Of a stretch of 64,000 nt of DNA, positions 54,793 to 64,000 are shown in pieces. This DNA comes from Massospora cicadina (Eukaryota; Entomophthoromycota; Entomophthoromycetes; Entomophthorales; Entomophthoraceae): assembly GCA_022478985.1 (NCBI GenBank), contig JAKSZP010005628.1, positions 1-64,000 of the forward strand. The letters run 5' to 3'. Under the pieces are notes generated by a model. The model searched no databases, was not told the origin of the DNA, and was given only the letters and a program-made list of their open reading frames with translations. Position 1 is the first letter of the stretch; the number at the start of each line of letters is the position of its first letter. Position numbers and translations under genes: made by a program.

Positions 54793-55164
54793 TGCTTATA
54801 AAAACCCCTAGCATTTGCTAATAAAAAACAGAATTCAGCTGATATTTCATTAGTATATGTACTTCTTAATTGAAGATTGAAGGGAATAAAAGTCCCTAGT
54901 TGTTTTTCTCAAATACAATTACCAGAGTGAATTCATTGCATTTGTTGTCCAGACTCAACCCACTAGTTATCACCATACAGCTAGTATCTTTATTAAGTTT
55001 AAAACCAACCTATGCAGTAAATAACCCATAAGTTTACAGCATCAATCATTTTTACATTTGGTTATCATTTCTCCATATAATTGTTTTGGGATTTCTAGCG
55101 TTTACCCTGTGTTCACTATTTTTTAAATTCCAATTAGTATGGTATTTGTTGTTCTTTGATTTAT
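54793..55164 (-). other. gypsy-7 remnant, probably RNase H region
   Basis: AT-rich. The start (GCTTATAAAAACCCCTAGC) continues the gypsy-7 sequence left of gypsy-2. Minus-strand MVITSGLSLDN (about 54945-54985) may correspond to the RNase H 'vvTDh.sL.w' block, but this is weak. No open frame. Confidence 0.35.
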
Positions 55165-55255
55165 TCGAGGTACGCTGACCAGGGGATGGACAGTACCAAT
55201 CACAACACTCAAAACGGCAAAACAAACTACTAACCAGGTGGGAAGCAGAAACTTC

Positions 55256-55717
55256 TTAACCCACCATGGCAGAGGGTGAGGAGGGGTCGGGGGGTTGGTT
55301 TTCAGAAAGACCCACCTCAATCAAGGGGTGTTGGTTACAGTACCAGATCAGAGAAGAGAGCCAGGGCGTTGGGGCATCTGCATAGTGGGGGCTGAGGTCA
55401 GCGTAGTAGGAGTTTTCCACTTCTGCATCAAGATAATGTTGGGAAAGTGTTTCAACAAAAGCTGCGAGGAGAACTTCAGCTTCTTTGCAGGCTTCAAGAA
55501 GTTGGGTGAAAAGGGAGATACTGTGGCGGGTGATTTTGGCTGAGGGGCTGAATGCAGCAAGCGTTGCGACATTCATAACAGCGATTTCAGCATCATTGAA
55601 TAGTTTTGAGATGTCACTGCAGGGAGATTCAGGGAAGTCGGGGGGAAGAAGATGGTGGGCAGGCCATGCTGGAGCTGAGCCACTGACTGGGCCACCGCGG
55701 TGCGTAGTTTTGGGCAA
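55256..55717 (-). pseudogene. A4 ORF, C-terminal segment
   Basis: 153 codons. Ala/Leu-rich helices (FNDAEIAVMNVATLAAFSPS, LLEACKEAEVLLAAFVETLS) followed by LSPHYADAPTPWLSSLIWYC and a Pro-rich end close to the 3' tail. The ADAPTP block is conserved in A2 and B1. No known domain recognised. Confidence 0.65.
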
Positions 55718-56203
55718 TGAGGAGAGGCCACCGCAGATAAGGCAAGCTGGTGGTCACTTTGGAAGGGGGCTGTATTGGGTAGAGGAGCAAAATGGCGAGG
55801 GGTAGGGGTTTCATCGAAGTAAGGAAGGAAAAATTCTGCCTAACCATAATCGCCATGGCAGAGAAGTTGACCTGTATGCTTACTAATGAGGACATTAACT
55901 GATTCGTCAGTTTCAGCCAATAGATCCCATGGATTTTGGTTCACTGGAATAGTGGCGTTTAAATTTGAGTGGGTAGGATTGGGCGAATGGGCAGCTGCTT
56001 GGGTGCGAATGGTGGTCCAAGCATTGCTCTGATTGGCTGGCGTAGATTTAGGTGGGAGAGTGAGGATGGAGGTTTTTGGGGGGGCTGATTTTCCATGTGG
56101 GCCCACTGAACGAGATTGGAGGGTGGGAGGGGGCAGCAAAGCGCCCCATAATGAACCTCCAGAAGGAGGCTCAGAAGCCGCAGCAGCGGATTTGGCCTTA
56201 GGG

Positions 56204-56244
56204 CACGTTCTTTTTGCATGGTCAAGGCCAAAGCAGAGAGAACA
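56204..56244 (-). pseudogene. A4 CCHC zinc knuckle
   Basis: Minus strand TGT TCT CTC TGC ... encodes CSLCFGLDHAKRTCP, a perfect CX2CX4HX4C. B2 has CSLCFELDHSNCKC at 59648-59689. This makes the family A/B protein an ORF1/gag-like nucleic-acid-binding protein. It lies in a different frame from the neighbouring long open frame 55959-56507, so a frameshift separates them. Confidence 0.85.
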
Positions 56245-57045
56245 AATCTGCCTACCATTATTGACCCAAGCCCAAAAGAAATGATCAGCGCTGCAGCCAC
56301 ACTAGCGCGGGGTGGGATTTGTTGGGCTATGGTAGGGTGGTGTGGTATGATGGTGGCTGTTGCTTGAGGAGCAGCAAGGCGTTCCGCACCAGAATGAATG
56401 GCAAAGATGAGGTTGGTCTGAGTGCCATAAGCCATGAGCCCCGCGACCAACTGGTCATACAAAACCTGGGGTGGAAGGTGGGATGGGAGATTTGCAAAGG
56501 ATACCACTAGCGTGGTGTCTGAAGGGAGGTGAGTATGGGTTGTGGGAATGGGGTTTTTTTATAAATTAGAGGAGTTTGTGCTGCCGCTTTAGCATCCTCC
56601 TCAGATTGGAACCCAACGTCAAAGGAGCCCTTAAAAGGGCGGAAGTCTATAAAGCCAGCTGGCGCAAAGGCTGTAGTGGCTAGGTCAATAATTGCCTTAT
56701 TGGCATATGGGAACAAACGCCCATAGTCCACTCTGAGGCATTAGCGAATAGCAGAGCGAGAGAGGGCGAGAGGATGGGGGCGAGAAGGGTGAACGCGCGC
56801 CAGGTGGAGCGCTAAGTCCCGTGGGGGACAAAACGGTTGGAAGCAGTGGGCGGGCTGTTTGAGCCCGTCTGAACGCGCTTGCCTGCAGGGCGGAAAATGC
56901 TAGGTGGGGGTGCACTGCTGCCCCACACTGGGGTGGCAGGCGGCAGAGCCAAGGACATCAAAGAATAGGTTTGGGCAGATGGCTGTGGATAAATAAACTT
57001 AAATTTAAAATCGCTCAAAAGTGACTTTGAGCGGTTAAAGAGAGT

Positions 57046-57211
57046 TTCTCTTAGTTTATAATTAAAAATAAGCTAAAAACTAGTTTGTAGACAAGAATAT
57101 TCACTCCTACATATTGAAAGTTTAGTTATATCTTTGGTAATTTATACTGACTGCAAATGCTATGAATTGCCCTATATCCTCTTTAGCTTACTGAGAGAGC
57201 ACTGACCCAGT
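57046..57211 (-). other. gypsy-7 remnant between A4 and B2
   Basis: 166 bp of AT-rich sequence. Its last 17 bases, GAGAGCACTGACCCAGT (57195-57211), are the left duplication of B2, and the host sequence resumes at 60733. Confidence 0.45.
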
Positions 57212-57477
57212 AATAAATTACTTTAATTTTGATCGCAATTTTAATTTAATCCAATTATGAGAAAAAAGAATTAAAAAATACAACCTTGTTTGTTGAGCAA
57301 TTCCAAACTGATGTCATCAGATGTGATGCCCACCCCACCTTCATGGGGTGGTTATGCGCCGCCTCCTGGGGTGTTTTGGCCGCAGCTGAAGCGCGCCTGG
57401 TCTAGCTCTGCTAGCCCTCCTAATCCTGTAAGTCTTGGGGACCAGCCCCTACAACTGGATAGGGAGCAGCGTCCCTT

Positions 57478-57846
57478 TTGGACCAAAAGGGGCCAAAGGC
57501 CCAAGTGGACCCCCTGTCACAGTTGAGCGACCTGGCACATGTGATTGATGAGCGCTGGGTAACTGCCCTTCCACCTAGAGATATCCAAATCTCTCCCCTC
57601 CCCCTATCCAACCCTGATAAAATTAATAGAGGGGGCCTGTTAGGAGATCATGGAGGCCAGGGGCCTTGGGCGGGTCCCTGGGACTCCCCACTTACCAGGG
57701 AAAATTTACCAAAATTTTGGAGAAACTGCCAGCGCAAGTATCAGAGCCCAGCCTGCAGATTCTGGGCTAATGGAGCCAGTCCAGACTGGTCAGGTCTGAG
57801 AATCAGTTCGGAACTCAATTCAGGTTTTGAACCAGGCCACCAGTGA
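57478..57846 (+). pseudogene. C2 first open reading frame (unknown protein)
   Basis: 122 codons containing the family C block LAHVIDERWVTALPPRD. The downstream part (NRGGLLGDHGGQGPWAGPWD) is Gly/Trp-rich. No recognised domain. The family start is probably further upstream and lost here. Confidence 0.45.
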
Positions 57847-58270
57847 CTCAGACCAGTTGCCCTCACCCCTTGGAACGGATTTTAGAAGCTCAGATCACAT
57901 AGACAACCAAATTGAGAGTTTGGACTGGGTTGTGGACAACCGAGCACCAAGGCCACAGCCCCCTGGGATGAATCCAGGATATCCAAACTGCTTGAGCTGC
58001 CCAACTCAAATGGTCAAGGCCTGGATCAGTACCATTGACCTGGTCAGGCCCCAAAATTTTGGGAAAATTTAGCAAAAGTTTTTGATTTTTGCCAAGATTT
58101 TGGAAACCATCCATTCACTCCCCCACCCGCTAGCCAACCAAACCCCATCGCCAATCCCCATCCACCTGATACTTAAGGCAACTGCTCTGTTGATGGGCAG
58201 TTGTCAGTTCATTCTCTATTATCCTCGCGCTTTGTGCTAAAATAAAGTCAATTACCCTAAACGCCTTGTC

Positions 58271-58942
58271 ATGGACTCCACCTGTTTTCTTTTCCTATTC
58301 AGAATTCCGCCAATTGATCTGGCAAAGAATGCCGTCACCCAAATAGTTATCCCAATGATTGCTGAATGGGTCATCCAGTCACTCGACCCTGCTACATGGC
58401 GGTGGATCATATCTGCGGTAAACTGTCTCACTCTCAATGACAGAGTCAACTCTCCATCCATTTTCACATATCCATTAAATGTGGACCCATCCATTCACCT
58501 CGCCACCGGGCTTTCTGAGAGCGCTCCCCTATCAGAGCAGCCTCAGGGCGCCCCCACCCCAATGCCAGTGAGCTCGGCCCCTACACCTGGCTCATCCATC
58601 ATTGATCCCACCCACCTAAAGGCCCCAGAGTACCCCAACCAAGGGGGACTCAGCCCTAACGCTTGTCTTGGGACTGTTTTCCCCTCTGACAGCACCCCTG
58701 TCCATGCGGTGGGTCTTGTGCCGCCCCTCTCTGGCGCACAGACCCACCTACCCATAACCAAAGGCCAGCAACCATGCACCCTAGAGGAGTCATCATCCTC
58801 CCCGCCTCTCCCACCCTTGGGGGTTGCCCTCGCAAGACTTGCAGTTGCCCCCATTGCAACCATCTGGTTTGCCTTGGGGTCCTTCAGTACATTTATAAAC
58901 TTTTACTTTCCTCATGTCCCTATTAGATCCCCCTTCTTCTAG
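58271..58942 (+). CDS. C2 second ORF: 223-aa putative membrane protein of family C
   Basis: Longest uninterrupted frame of family C. Residues 1-35 are hydrophobic (MDSTCFLFLFRIPPIDLAKN, then VTQIVIPMIAEWV), a possible signal or anchor. About 60-185 is Pro/Ser/Thr-rich with no Cys cluster. Residues 185-215 form a strong transmembrane candidate (LARLAVAPIATIWFALGSFS, then TFINFYF). Homology continues past the stop in another frame (VPLAIWALHWVLTHSDW), so this copy is probably C-terminally truncated by a frameshift. Start at ATG 58271, because the C1 counterpart (27417) also follows an ACGCCTTGTCA-type sequence. Function unknown; not similar to an envelope or transposase that I recognise. Confidence 0.5.
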   Translation: MDSTCFLFLFRIPPIDLAKNAVTQIVIPMIAEWVIQSLDPATWRWIISAVNCLTLNDRVNSPSIFTYPLNVDPSIHLATGLSESAPLSEQPQGAPTPMPVSSAPTPGSSIIDPTHLKAPEYPNQGGLSPNACLGTVFPSDSTPVHAVGLVPPLSGAQTHLPITKGQQPCTLEESSSSPPLPPLGVALARLAVAPIATIWFALGSFSTFINFYFPHVPIRSPFF

Positions 58943-60749
58943 TCACACAGACCGCTGTGCCCTTGGCAATCTGGGCTCTCCACTGGGTGCTCACACATTC
59001 TGACTGGGAGCTCAGTGTAATCCTTATCAGCTGATTCCATAACAAATCCTAACAGTCATTTTGTTTCTCCTTAGGACCTTGCTCAACACCTTGCGCACTC
59101 CCAGGAAGTACTGAGAAGCCCTATGGTGCTTTTTTAGAGCAAACTGTGCTTCAGCCTTCATAATGAGCATGGGAATATTTTTCTTACTCAAGTGCTGCCA
59201 TCATTGAGATAGTGATGGCAGTTTACAAACCTTCTGGGTTTATCAATTTTTCCCTTTTAAGGGGTATTTCAACCTTGGCTTTGAGTCTGAAGCCCAAGCA
59301 TAGGTAGCGGTAAAGCTGTCTTTAACTTATAAAAATATTTCTATTTTCACTATTTGTACTTGGCTCCCAGCTGACGCCACTATTGTGGTTCAGTTTGCCA
59401 GGTTTCCCTCCCATCTTTCCCCAGAATGACTCTGCCATGAAGTCATGAAGAGTTTGGTCACTTACAATGTGGATCCCTTGTTGTGATTCGTAGTCCCAAA
59501 GGGGCTAGATCATTTATCAAGGCCCCATGCTTTTGTGATGATCCGCCCCATTCACCAGAATACTCACCTAACAATTTCCCCTTGCACCGTGATCAGATCT
59601 TCCCCTGATCACCCAGTCTAAGCGCACTTCAAAATGGCTGTTCCATATGCTCCTTGTGCTTTGAACTTGACCATTCAAATTGCAAGTGCCCCAAAGTTTT
59701 GGCTGCCACTGTTACTGCCGCTCCTCCCTCTAGCGTCATCCTGGCTGCCACCTCACCCCATCTTTTAAAGTGAGGCTCAATCCTCCCGCCCCCAACCTCA
59801 GCAAATTCTGCTGCTGCTTCCAAAGCAGCAGCCAATCAAATAAATAAAAATTTGAAAAATTCAATGAAAATATGGAATATGAGCCAATGTCTGAACTAGT
59901 TTTAGCTGAGCTGCTGTAGTTGACAGAACATAGCCTTTCAGCTTCTGCCACCAATCCAATTCCTGTGGCTGGCCCAGAGCTGGCTAATCCAATCCATTCG
60001 AGGCGCTTGGATAGATTAAATAGTGAACAGTTGTACAATGTAAAGCATATTTTGCTTTGGAGGAACTCTTTGTTTATCTTCCCAATTTGTGTCCCCGCCG
60101 TTTTCATCCTAAAAGTAATTTCCCTTTATATAAGAAATGTTTATGAAATGCCTGTTGATGCCACAGCTGCTCCTGCCAACGCCTTTTTCTGTCAGCAATT
60201 CCATGGGGTGATGGAACCCCTTGTTGAGGGTCTCTAATCCTGAATTTCCTTATGAATTTGACAAAGATGCCAAATATGAAATTGAAGGGCTCACATTTGG
60301 TGTGAGCTGCACTATTATTAGAGCAGCAAAAACTTTGGTGTTTGATCTAACTATCCCCAAACCCACAAGCACACCAAGCTATTTATATGTGTGCCTGATC
60401 TCATTATTTTTGTGGAACATCAACTTGCTCAATACATTGAGGTGATGGACACTGCAGGCCTCATTAACAAAAAAATTCTCATCTATACCTCCTCATGCCA
60501 CATGCCGCTGATGCTCTGACCCCATGTTGTCTGTTATGGTCTGCCAATTAAAGCGAGCGCCAAACAAAAATTTCCCATAAGCTTCTTTCCAGTTTGATAT
60601 GGCTTCCTTAGCTGATAGCTGAGGTACCATATTATAATTTTTTTATTTATGATTATCACTTTGTTTGGCTTATTTGCAGATAAAGATGCGCGTAGGGCCC
60701 ACTTTTTTGTTGGGAACCACTAGTGCTAAAAAGAGAGCATTAACCCAGT

Positions 60750-61189
60750 GGCAGACATTATGTCTTTGGTTTGCAATATGAGCTTCTTTGTTATAGTTAA
60801 TTTATTTCAAACTGGACTTATAAAGGGTTTACTAAACGTATTAAAGGCACTCTGGCACTGCTAAGTCTATACAAAGGGCATTTTTTTCTTTTTGAGACTA
60901 AATAGTGGTTTTTGTTGAGAAAATCGGGTTAAATATGTTTTTTATATCTCAACATTCCCAAAAACTATACATCTTTCTGTCACAATAAGTAAGCACTTGA
61001 ATGATGGCTTCAAACTTAGTAGGGTGTGGATGTGAACCTTTGCATCTATTAAATAAACCAAGGTATCTCAAAGGTTAATTTTATGATTTATTTTTTGGTT
61101 TATTTTTATATGGTGGAAGATAAAAAAATAATCACCCAAATGCTCTAGGTGTTCCAAAAAATTAGTAGTGACACTAAAACTTTCAAGCT
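60750..61189 (-). pseudogene. gypsy-7 pol: RT thumb fragment
   Basis: Minus strand, frame broken: FFIFHHIKINQK, then EIPWFI, CKGSHPHPTKFEAIIQVLTY and SFWGMLRYKK (about 60950-61160). These match the RT thumb 'YLG..v...G..p.p.KveAI......fLGm..YYr'. AFNTFSKPFISP (about 60840-60880) suits the start of RNase H. It is separated from other gypsy-7 pieces by B2 and A4. Confidence 0.55.
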
Positions 61190-62909
61190 TTACTAGTATG
61201 CAGGAAAGCTTGAGAAACTGTGAGGATAGTATACATAGCCCAATGAAACATCGCTGGTGGCTTGTGTTGGAATCCTGGTGGGGGGTAAGTTGTCAGAAAG
61301 ACGGCATATGAAGTTTAGACTGGCCTGCCAGTCAGGATACAAAAGCACCCAAAAGGCAAGCCATAATGCCAGAGGCATTGCCACTCAACAACGTTATATT
61401 GTGCAAGAAGATGTGTAACAAGTGAGTGCTGGTGGGTTGCAAGCGTATAAGGAACCTGGCAATGAACCAGGCTGTAGTAACTCCAGATTCAGTGGACCTT
61501 GCTTCAGGGAGTTGAAAAAATTGGACTAGCTGCTTTGGGATACTCCATAGGAGGGTTTGGCACAAAAACAGAGGTGAGGGGGATATCCTCGCATGAAGAG
61601 GAGATAGATGAGCCCACAGGATTCCAATATACTGTTGGCGGATGGCTTTAAAAATTGTGTTGAATTCCCAGAAGTTTCTTATTCAATATGTTCAGTTGGC
61701 TATGGAGGGAGCTAATGTTACTATCATGACTGGTATAGCACAACCAATGTAAGGCCCAACAGGCCACAGAGTTAGCACCATAGGGAACTCAGCAAGAAAA
61801 TTTGAACTAAAATCAAAATTGGGAACTTAAGGATAATTTATTTGAAAAGTAGTAAAAGAAAATTGACCATCAATTTCCTCAGTGTGTTACAGCTTTTTAA
61901 ATAGCTGTCAATTTGGGGAACAACTTATAAAAGCATGGTATTGGGCCCTCAAGATTTAACCTAACCCGGCGAACTTTATAAGGAAGGGGAAAACGATTTA
62001 AATCTGAGCTGACTTCAAAGGATTCATCAGCAAGCTGACTCACTGTTGGTTTGCCCTGGATGCCCAACTCACGTTTTCACTGCATTTTCAATGGTTAGCA
62101 TGATGACATCTCACCCAATAGACAACAGGAATCACCCAAGGCCAACTAAATAGGGGCGGTCCCAACTGGTTGTAAACAGATTTGAGATACCCAACCCACC
62201 CATGCACAGTTGCTTTGGCGTCCGCTTGTCCAAGTGAGGAGCATCAAAGGGCAATCCTGATTTTTGAGGTGAGGGATTTGAGCTATTGGCAACATTTGAT
62301 GATGAAGGTACATGCTTGTTGGGCTTTGTCCCCAAAGTTTCTAAAGGGAGTTCTGAATTGGTAACATCATTGCCCAATGGCTTGATGCCATTGGCAATTT
62401 TGACTGAGGATTCGTCACTAGACACATTTTGATTAAGAGGCGCACACCCATTGGGCTTTGTCCCCGTAGTTTTGGAGCATGTTTCAAATTAATGACATTT
62501 CACAATGGGCTAATGCCATTGGCGAGTTTTGCCAAGGATTCAACACTTGATTCCACATCTACTTAATGCTGAGACCATCAGGCTTCATAAACAAGGGTTT
62601 TAGGAATTTGGACTTTAATTTTGAGGGCTCAGCACCGTCAACTTCATAAGTTCCTTTCAGCTCAAGGGTGTGGCAGTTTTAAAATATTTTGACACAAATT
62701 TCCTCAATTCGCCATACTAATTTGGCTGAGGCAAGTGAGGGGATAGGAGGGATCTCTAGAAAACGCTGTTACCCAGCGCTTATCTAACACATGGGCAAGA
62801 TCAACCTGTGTGATGAGAGGGATAGCTGCCCTCTTCAGACCCTTTCTATTAGGAAATGGAAACACTACACAGTATAAGTAGAGGGGACGCTCCCCAGGAC
62901 TTAAATAAG
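61190..62909 (-). mobile_element. C4: family C element
   Basis: 1.7 kb, minus. The 5' end TTAAGTCCTGGGGAGCGTCC is at 62903. RAAIPLITQVDLAHVLDKRW then VTAFSRDPS (62720-62830) is the first conserved block. FIARFLIRLQP (61332-61565) and MPLALWLAFWVLLYPDWQAS (61193-61384) are the hydrophobic second part. An internal repeat-like stretch at 62280-62560 contains GGGCTTTGTCCCC and GCCATTGGC twice. No recognised domain. Adjacent to the gypsy-5 LTR. Confidence 0.65.
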
Positions 62910-63661
62910 TGCTCGCTGGTGCTAATGGCACAGGATTACAACAATATAGCCATTTTGATAGTAGTTAAATCTTGTAATAGGTATTTCAGTTTAGATAAAA
63001 AGATTTTAATATAAATTTAAAAAGGAGAAGATGATTTTATATTTTTTTAATATATAGCTGTGGGATCAGAGAAGAAGTATTCTTATTTTATTGTTCTTGC
63101 TAGTATTTATACAGATATAAGGCTTAGTAGTGGGAGGCGATGGAGTCTGAATTAAGAAGAGGGTTAACAGATTTAGCTAAATGATGATCTAACCTATCAC
63201 TGATTTTGAGACCCGCTAATATAAGTACTTAAATTTTAGATGTGAGATCAACTTCTAAAAAGACATAATATAAGTGAGCGTATTAATGTAATCCCGCCAA
63301 TCTGCCATCTTGAACATAGGATTAGTTTGGACGAATACTGAAGCTCCTAAGTGGCAATTGGAGATTAAAGTTTTTATTCCCTAGGCCCCTTCAGGTCTAT
63401 AGAAGGTGATGCTTTTCCTTAGGAAGTTGAGCTACTTTCATGCTAGTGCCTGGGCGATGTTCCAAGTGACTTGTCTATTTTACTGAGGTTTCAGAGTGCC
63501 CTCACTACTTTGATCAGAGGGTTTTGGACAGAAGTTAAAAGTAGAAGGATTACTATGAGTTGAGGGATTCCACCTAGAATCATCTAGGGTTTTTGGGTAC
63601 TATTGAATTATTCACCACCAATTTACTCTTTCAACCTATTTGAACATGTAAATGTCCAACA
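62910..63661 (-). repeat. gypsy-5 3' LTR
   Basis: 752 bp, plus coordinates TGCTCGCTGGTGC ... ATGTAAATGTCCAACA (TG...CA on both strands). It matches 4099-4848. Integrase lies directly to the right, so this is the 3' LTR of a minus-strand element that continues outside the window. Confidence 0.7.
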
Positions 63662-64000
63662 TCACCCCATTCAAGATTGTTAGGAGGATAGTAAGAACGA
63701 AAGAAACGTCCATGGACTCAGTTGATGGTAACTCCTGAAGCAATGGATTTGATGGAATAATAATCACCTCTCTTATAAGTGACGGTGAAAGGTCTTTCCC
63801 AGATGATCAAGCTTTTAACTTCTATGATGATACAAATGTGGTTATATAGTACCAAGTCAAACACCTGAGATGAAGGAAGGGGTGTCCAGAGCTCAATACT
63901 GCTTGGCACTCTTTTTTTTTAGTACTAGATGGTCCACTGCTTGGCACTCTTTAGAGACAGTTTTCTTTAAATTGGTTGTTGCCTCATATTGTAACTTGAT
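63662..64000 (-). pseudogene. gypsy-5 pol: integrase C-terminus
   Basis: Minus strand 63718-63909: SQVFDLVLYNHICIIIEVKS, then LIIWERPFTVTYKRGDYYSI, ending SGVTIN and TGA at 63715-63717, then VHGRFFRSYYPPNN up to the LTR. This is the 'G..V.......k...iW..PF.v......Y.I' integrase tail of Ty3/gypsy elements. The frame is cut upstream by micro-footprint 4. Confidence 0.72.
63898..63952 (-). mobile_element. TPRT micro-footprint 4, with TSD
   Basis: Insert 63915-63935, TTTTTTAGTACTAGATGGTC C, the reverse complement of a GGACCATCTAGTACTA tail plus poly(A). It is flanked by ACTGCTTGGCACTCTTT at 63898-63914 and exactly again at 63936-63952. It disrupts the gypsy-5 integrase relic. Confidence 0.92.

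Larger units (their letters stand above)
55165..57045 (-). mobile_element. A4: best-preserved family A element
   Basis: 1.88 kb, minus. The 3' tail reads CCATCCCCTGGTCAGCG then TACCTCGAATAAA. The protein relic starts MSDFKFKFIYPQPSAQTYSL at 57018, followed by the Pro-rich module (VWGSSAPPPSIFRPAGKRVQ), YGRLFPYANKAIIDLATTAF, FKGSFDVGFQSEEDAKAAAQ, LPSHLPPQVLYDQLVAGLMA, a knuckle CSLCFGLDHAKRTC, a Pro/Ala-rich linker and a helical C-terminus ending in the ADAPTP block. There is no RT or endonuclease. Sharing the LINE tail indicates that LINE-1/2-type proteins mobilised it. Confidence 0.82.
57430..59042 (+). mobile_element. C2: family C element inserted in B2
   Basis: 1.6 kb, plus strand. The left junction AATCCTGTAAGTC and right AATCCTAACAGTC (about 57423 and 59046) look like an imperfect duplication. 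It begins AAGTCTTGGGGACCAGCCCC. LAHVIDERWVTALPP (57530-57580) is the first conserved block. The second ORF at 58271-58942 is the best-preserved family C protein. The last conserved part, VPLAIWALHWVLTHSDWELS (about 58950-59015), is in another frame. Confidence 0.7.
57212..60732 (+). mobile_element. B2: full-length family B element split by C2
   Basis: Plus strand. Flanked by GAGAGCACTGACCCAGT (57195-57211) and GAGAGCATTAACCCAGT (60733-60749), 17 bp with two mismatches. Without C2 it is about 1.9 kb, the size of B1. It starts with the Pro-rich module (VMPTPPSWGGYAPPPGVFW, 57320-57400), is cut by C2 after SPPNP, resumes at about 59043 and carries the knuckle CSLCFELDHSNCKC (59648-59689) and the C-terminal region (60130-60600). 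The 3' end reads TTGGGAACCACTAGTGCTA plus A tail. Frames are broken. Confidence 0.82.

Noticed and set aside
58543..58863. Minus-strand Gly-rich frame inside C2
   Set aside because: Shadow of the Pro/Ser-rich part of the plus-strand 223-codon ORF.
1..64000. Repeat-induced point mutation (RIP) as cause of decay
   Set aside because: CAA to TAA and CGA to TGA changes exist, but stops also arise by other changes (TGC to TGA, GGA to TGA) and many indels. A dinucleotide index calculation would be needed to claim RIP.

Overview
This window comes from a repeat-dominated eukaryotic nuclear genome. I see no single-copy host gene, no tRNA or rRNA, no CRISPR array and no bacterial operon. Nearly everything with coding signal is a decayed retroelement: Ty3/gypsy (Metaviridae) LTR retrotransposons, a 5.2-kb non-LTR element (LINE), and three families of small non-autonomous retroelements called A, B and C here. 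A large-genome fungus is my best guess, because PR-dUTPase-RT gypsy elements have been described in basidiomycetes. The sequence alone does not prove this, and another transposon-swollen eukaryote is possible.

Layout. 1-4848: gypsy-4 (minus), whose 3' end lies outside the window. 4849-8315: AT-rich, gene-free. 8316-17542: family A copy A1 (minus), split by complete gypsy-1 (9391-16735, plus). 17543-22819: full-length LINE-1 (minus), inserted in the 5' end of A1. About 22900-39207: gypsy-3 (minus). Its 3' LTR carries B1 (23135-25048) and a piggyBac-like MITE (25171-25265). Its integrase gene carries C1. Its 5' LTR carries full-length LINE-2 (33044-38275, plus) and A2 (38349-39135). About 39210-42680: gene-free degenerate repeats. 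About 42690-61190: scattered pieces of gypsy-7 (minus), interrupted by A3, C3, gypsy-2 (47444-54792, minus), A4, and B2 (57212-60732), which itself contains C2. 61190-62909: C4. 62910-64000: 3' LTR and integrase end of gypsy-5 (minus).

How the parts work together. All recognisable gypsy pol genes that retain this segment have a dUTPase-like domain between protease and reverse transcriptase. The LINE encodes a CCHC-knuckle ORF1 and an APE endonuclease / reverse transcriptase / zinc-finger ORF2. Families A and B encode only an ORF1-like protein (a proline-rich N-terminus and a CCHC knuckle) but have different 3' tails. A carries the LINE-1/LINE-2 tail. B carries a tail ending CTAGTACTA-poly(A). 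The B-type tail also occurs alone as four 9-25 bp insertions, each flanked by a 17-bp target-site duplication; these are extremely 5'-truncated target-primed insertions. Family C encodes an unrecognised protein with hydrophobic segments and lies antisense at the same place in the integrase gene of two gypsy elements. Every element is broken by stops or frameshifts, and the nesting gives a relative insertion history.
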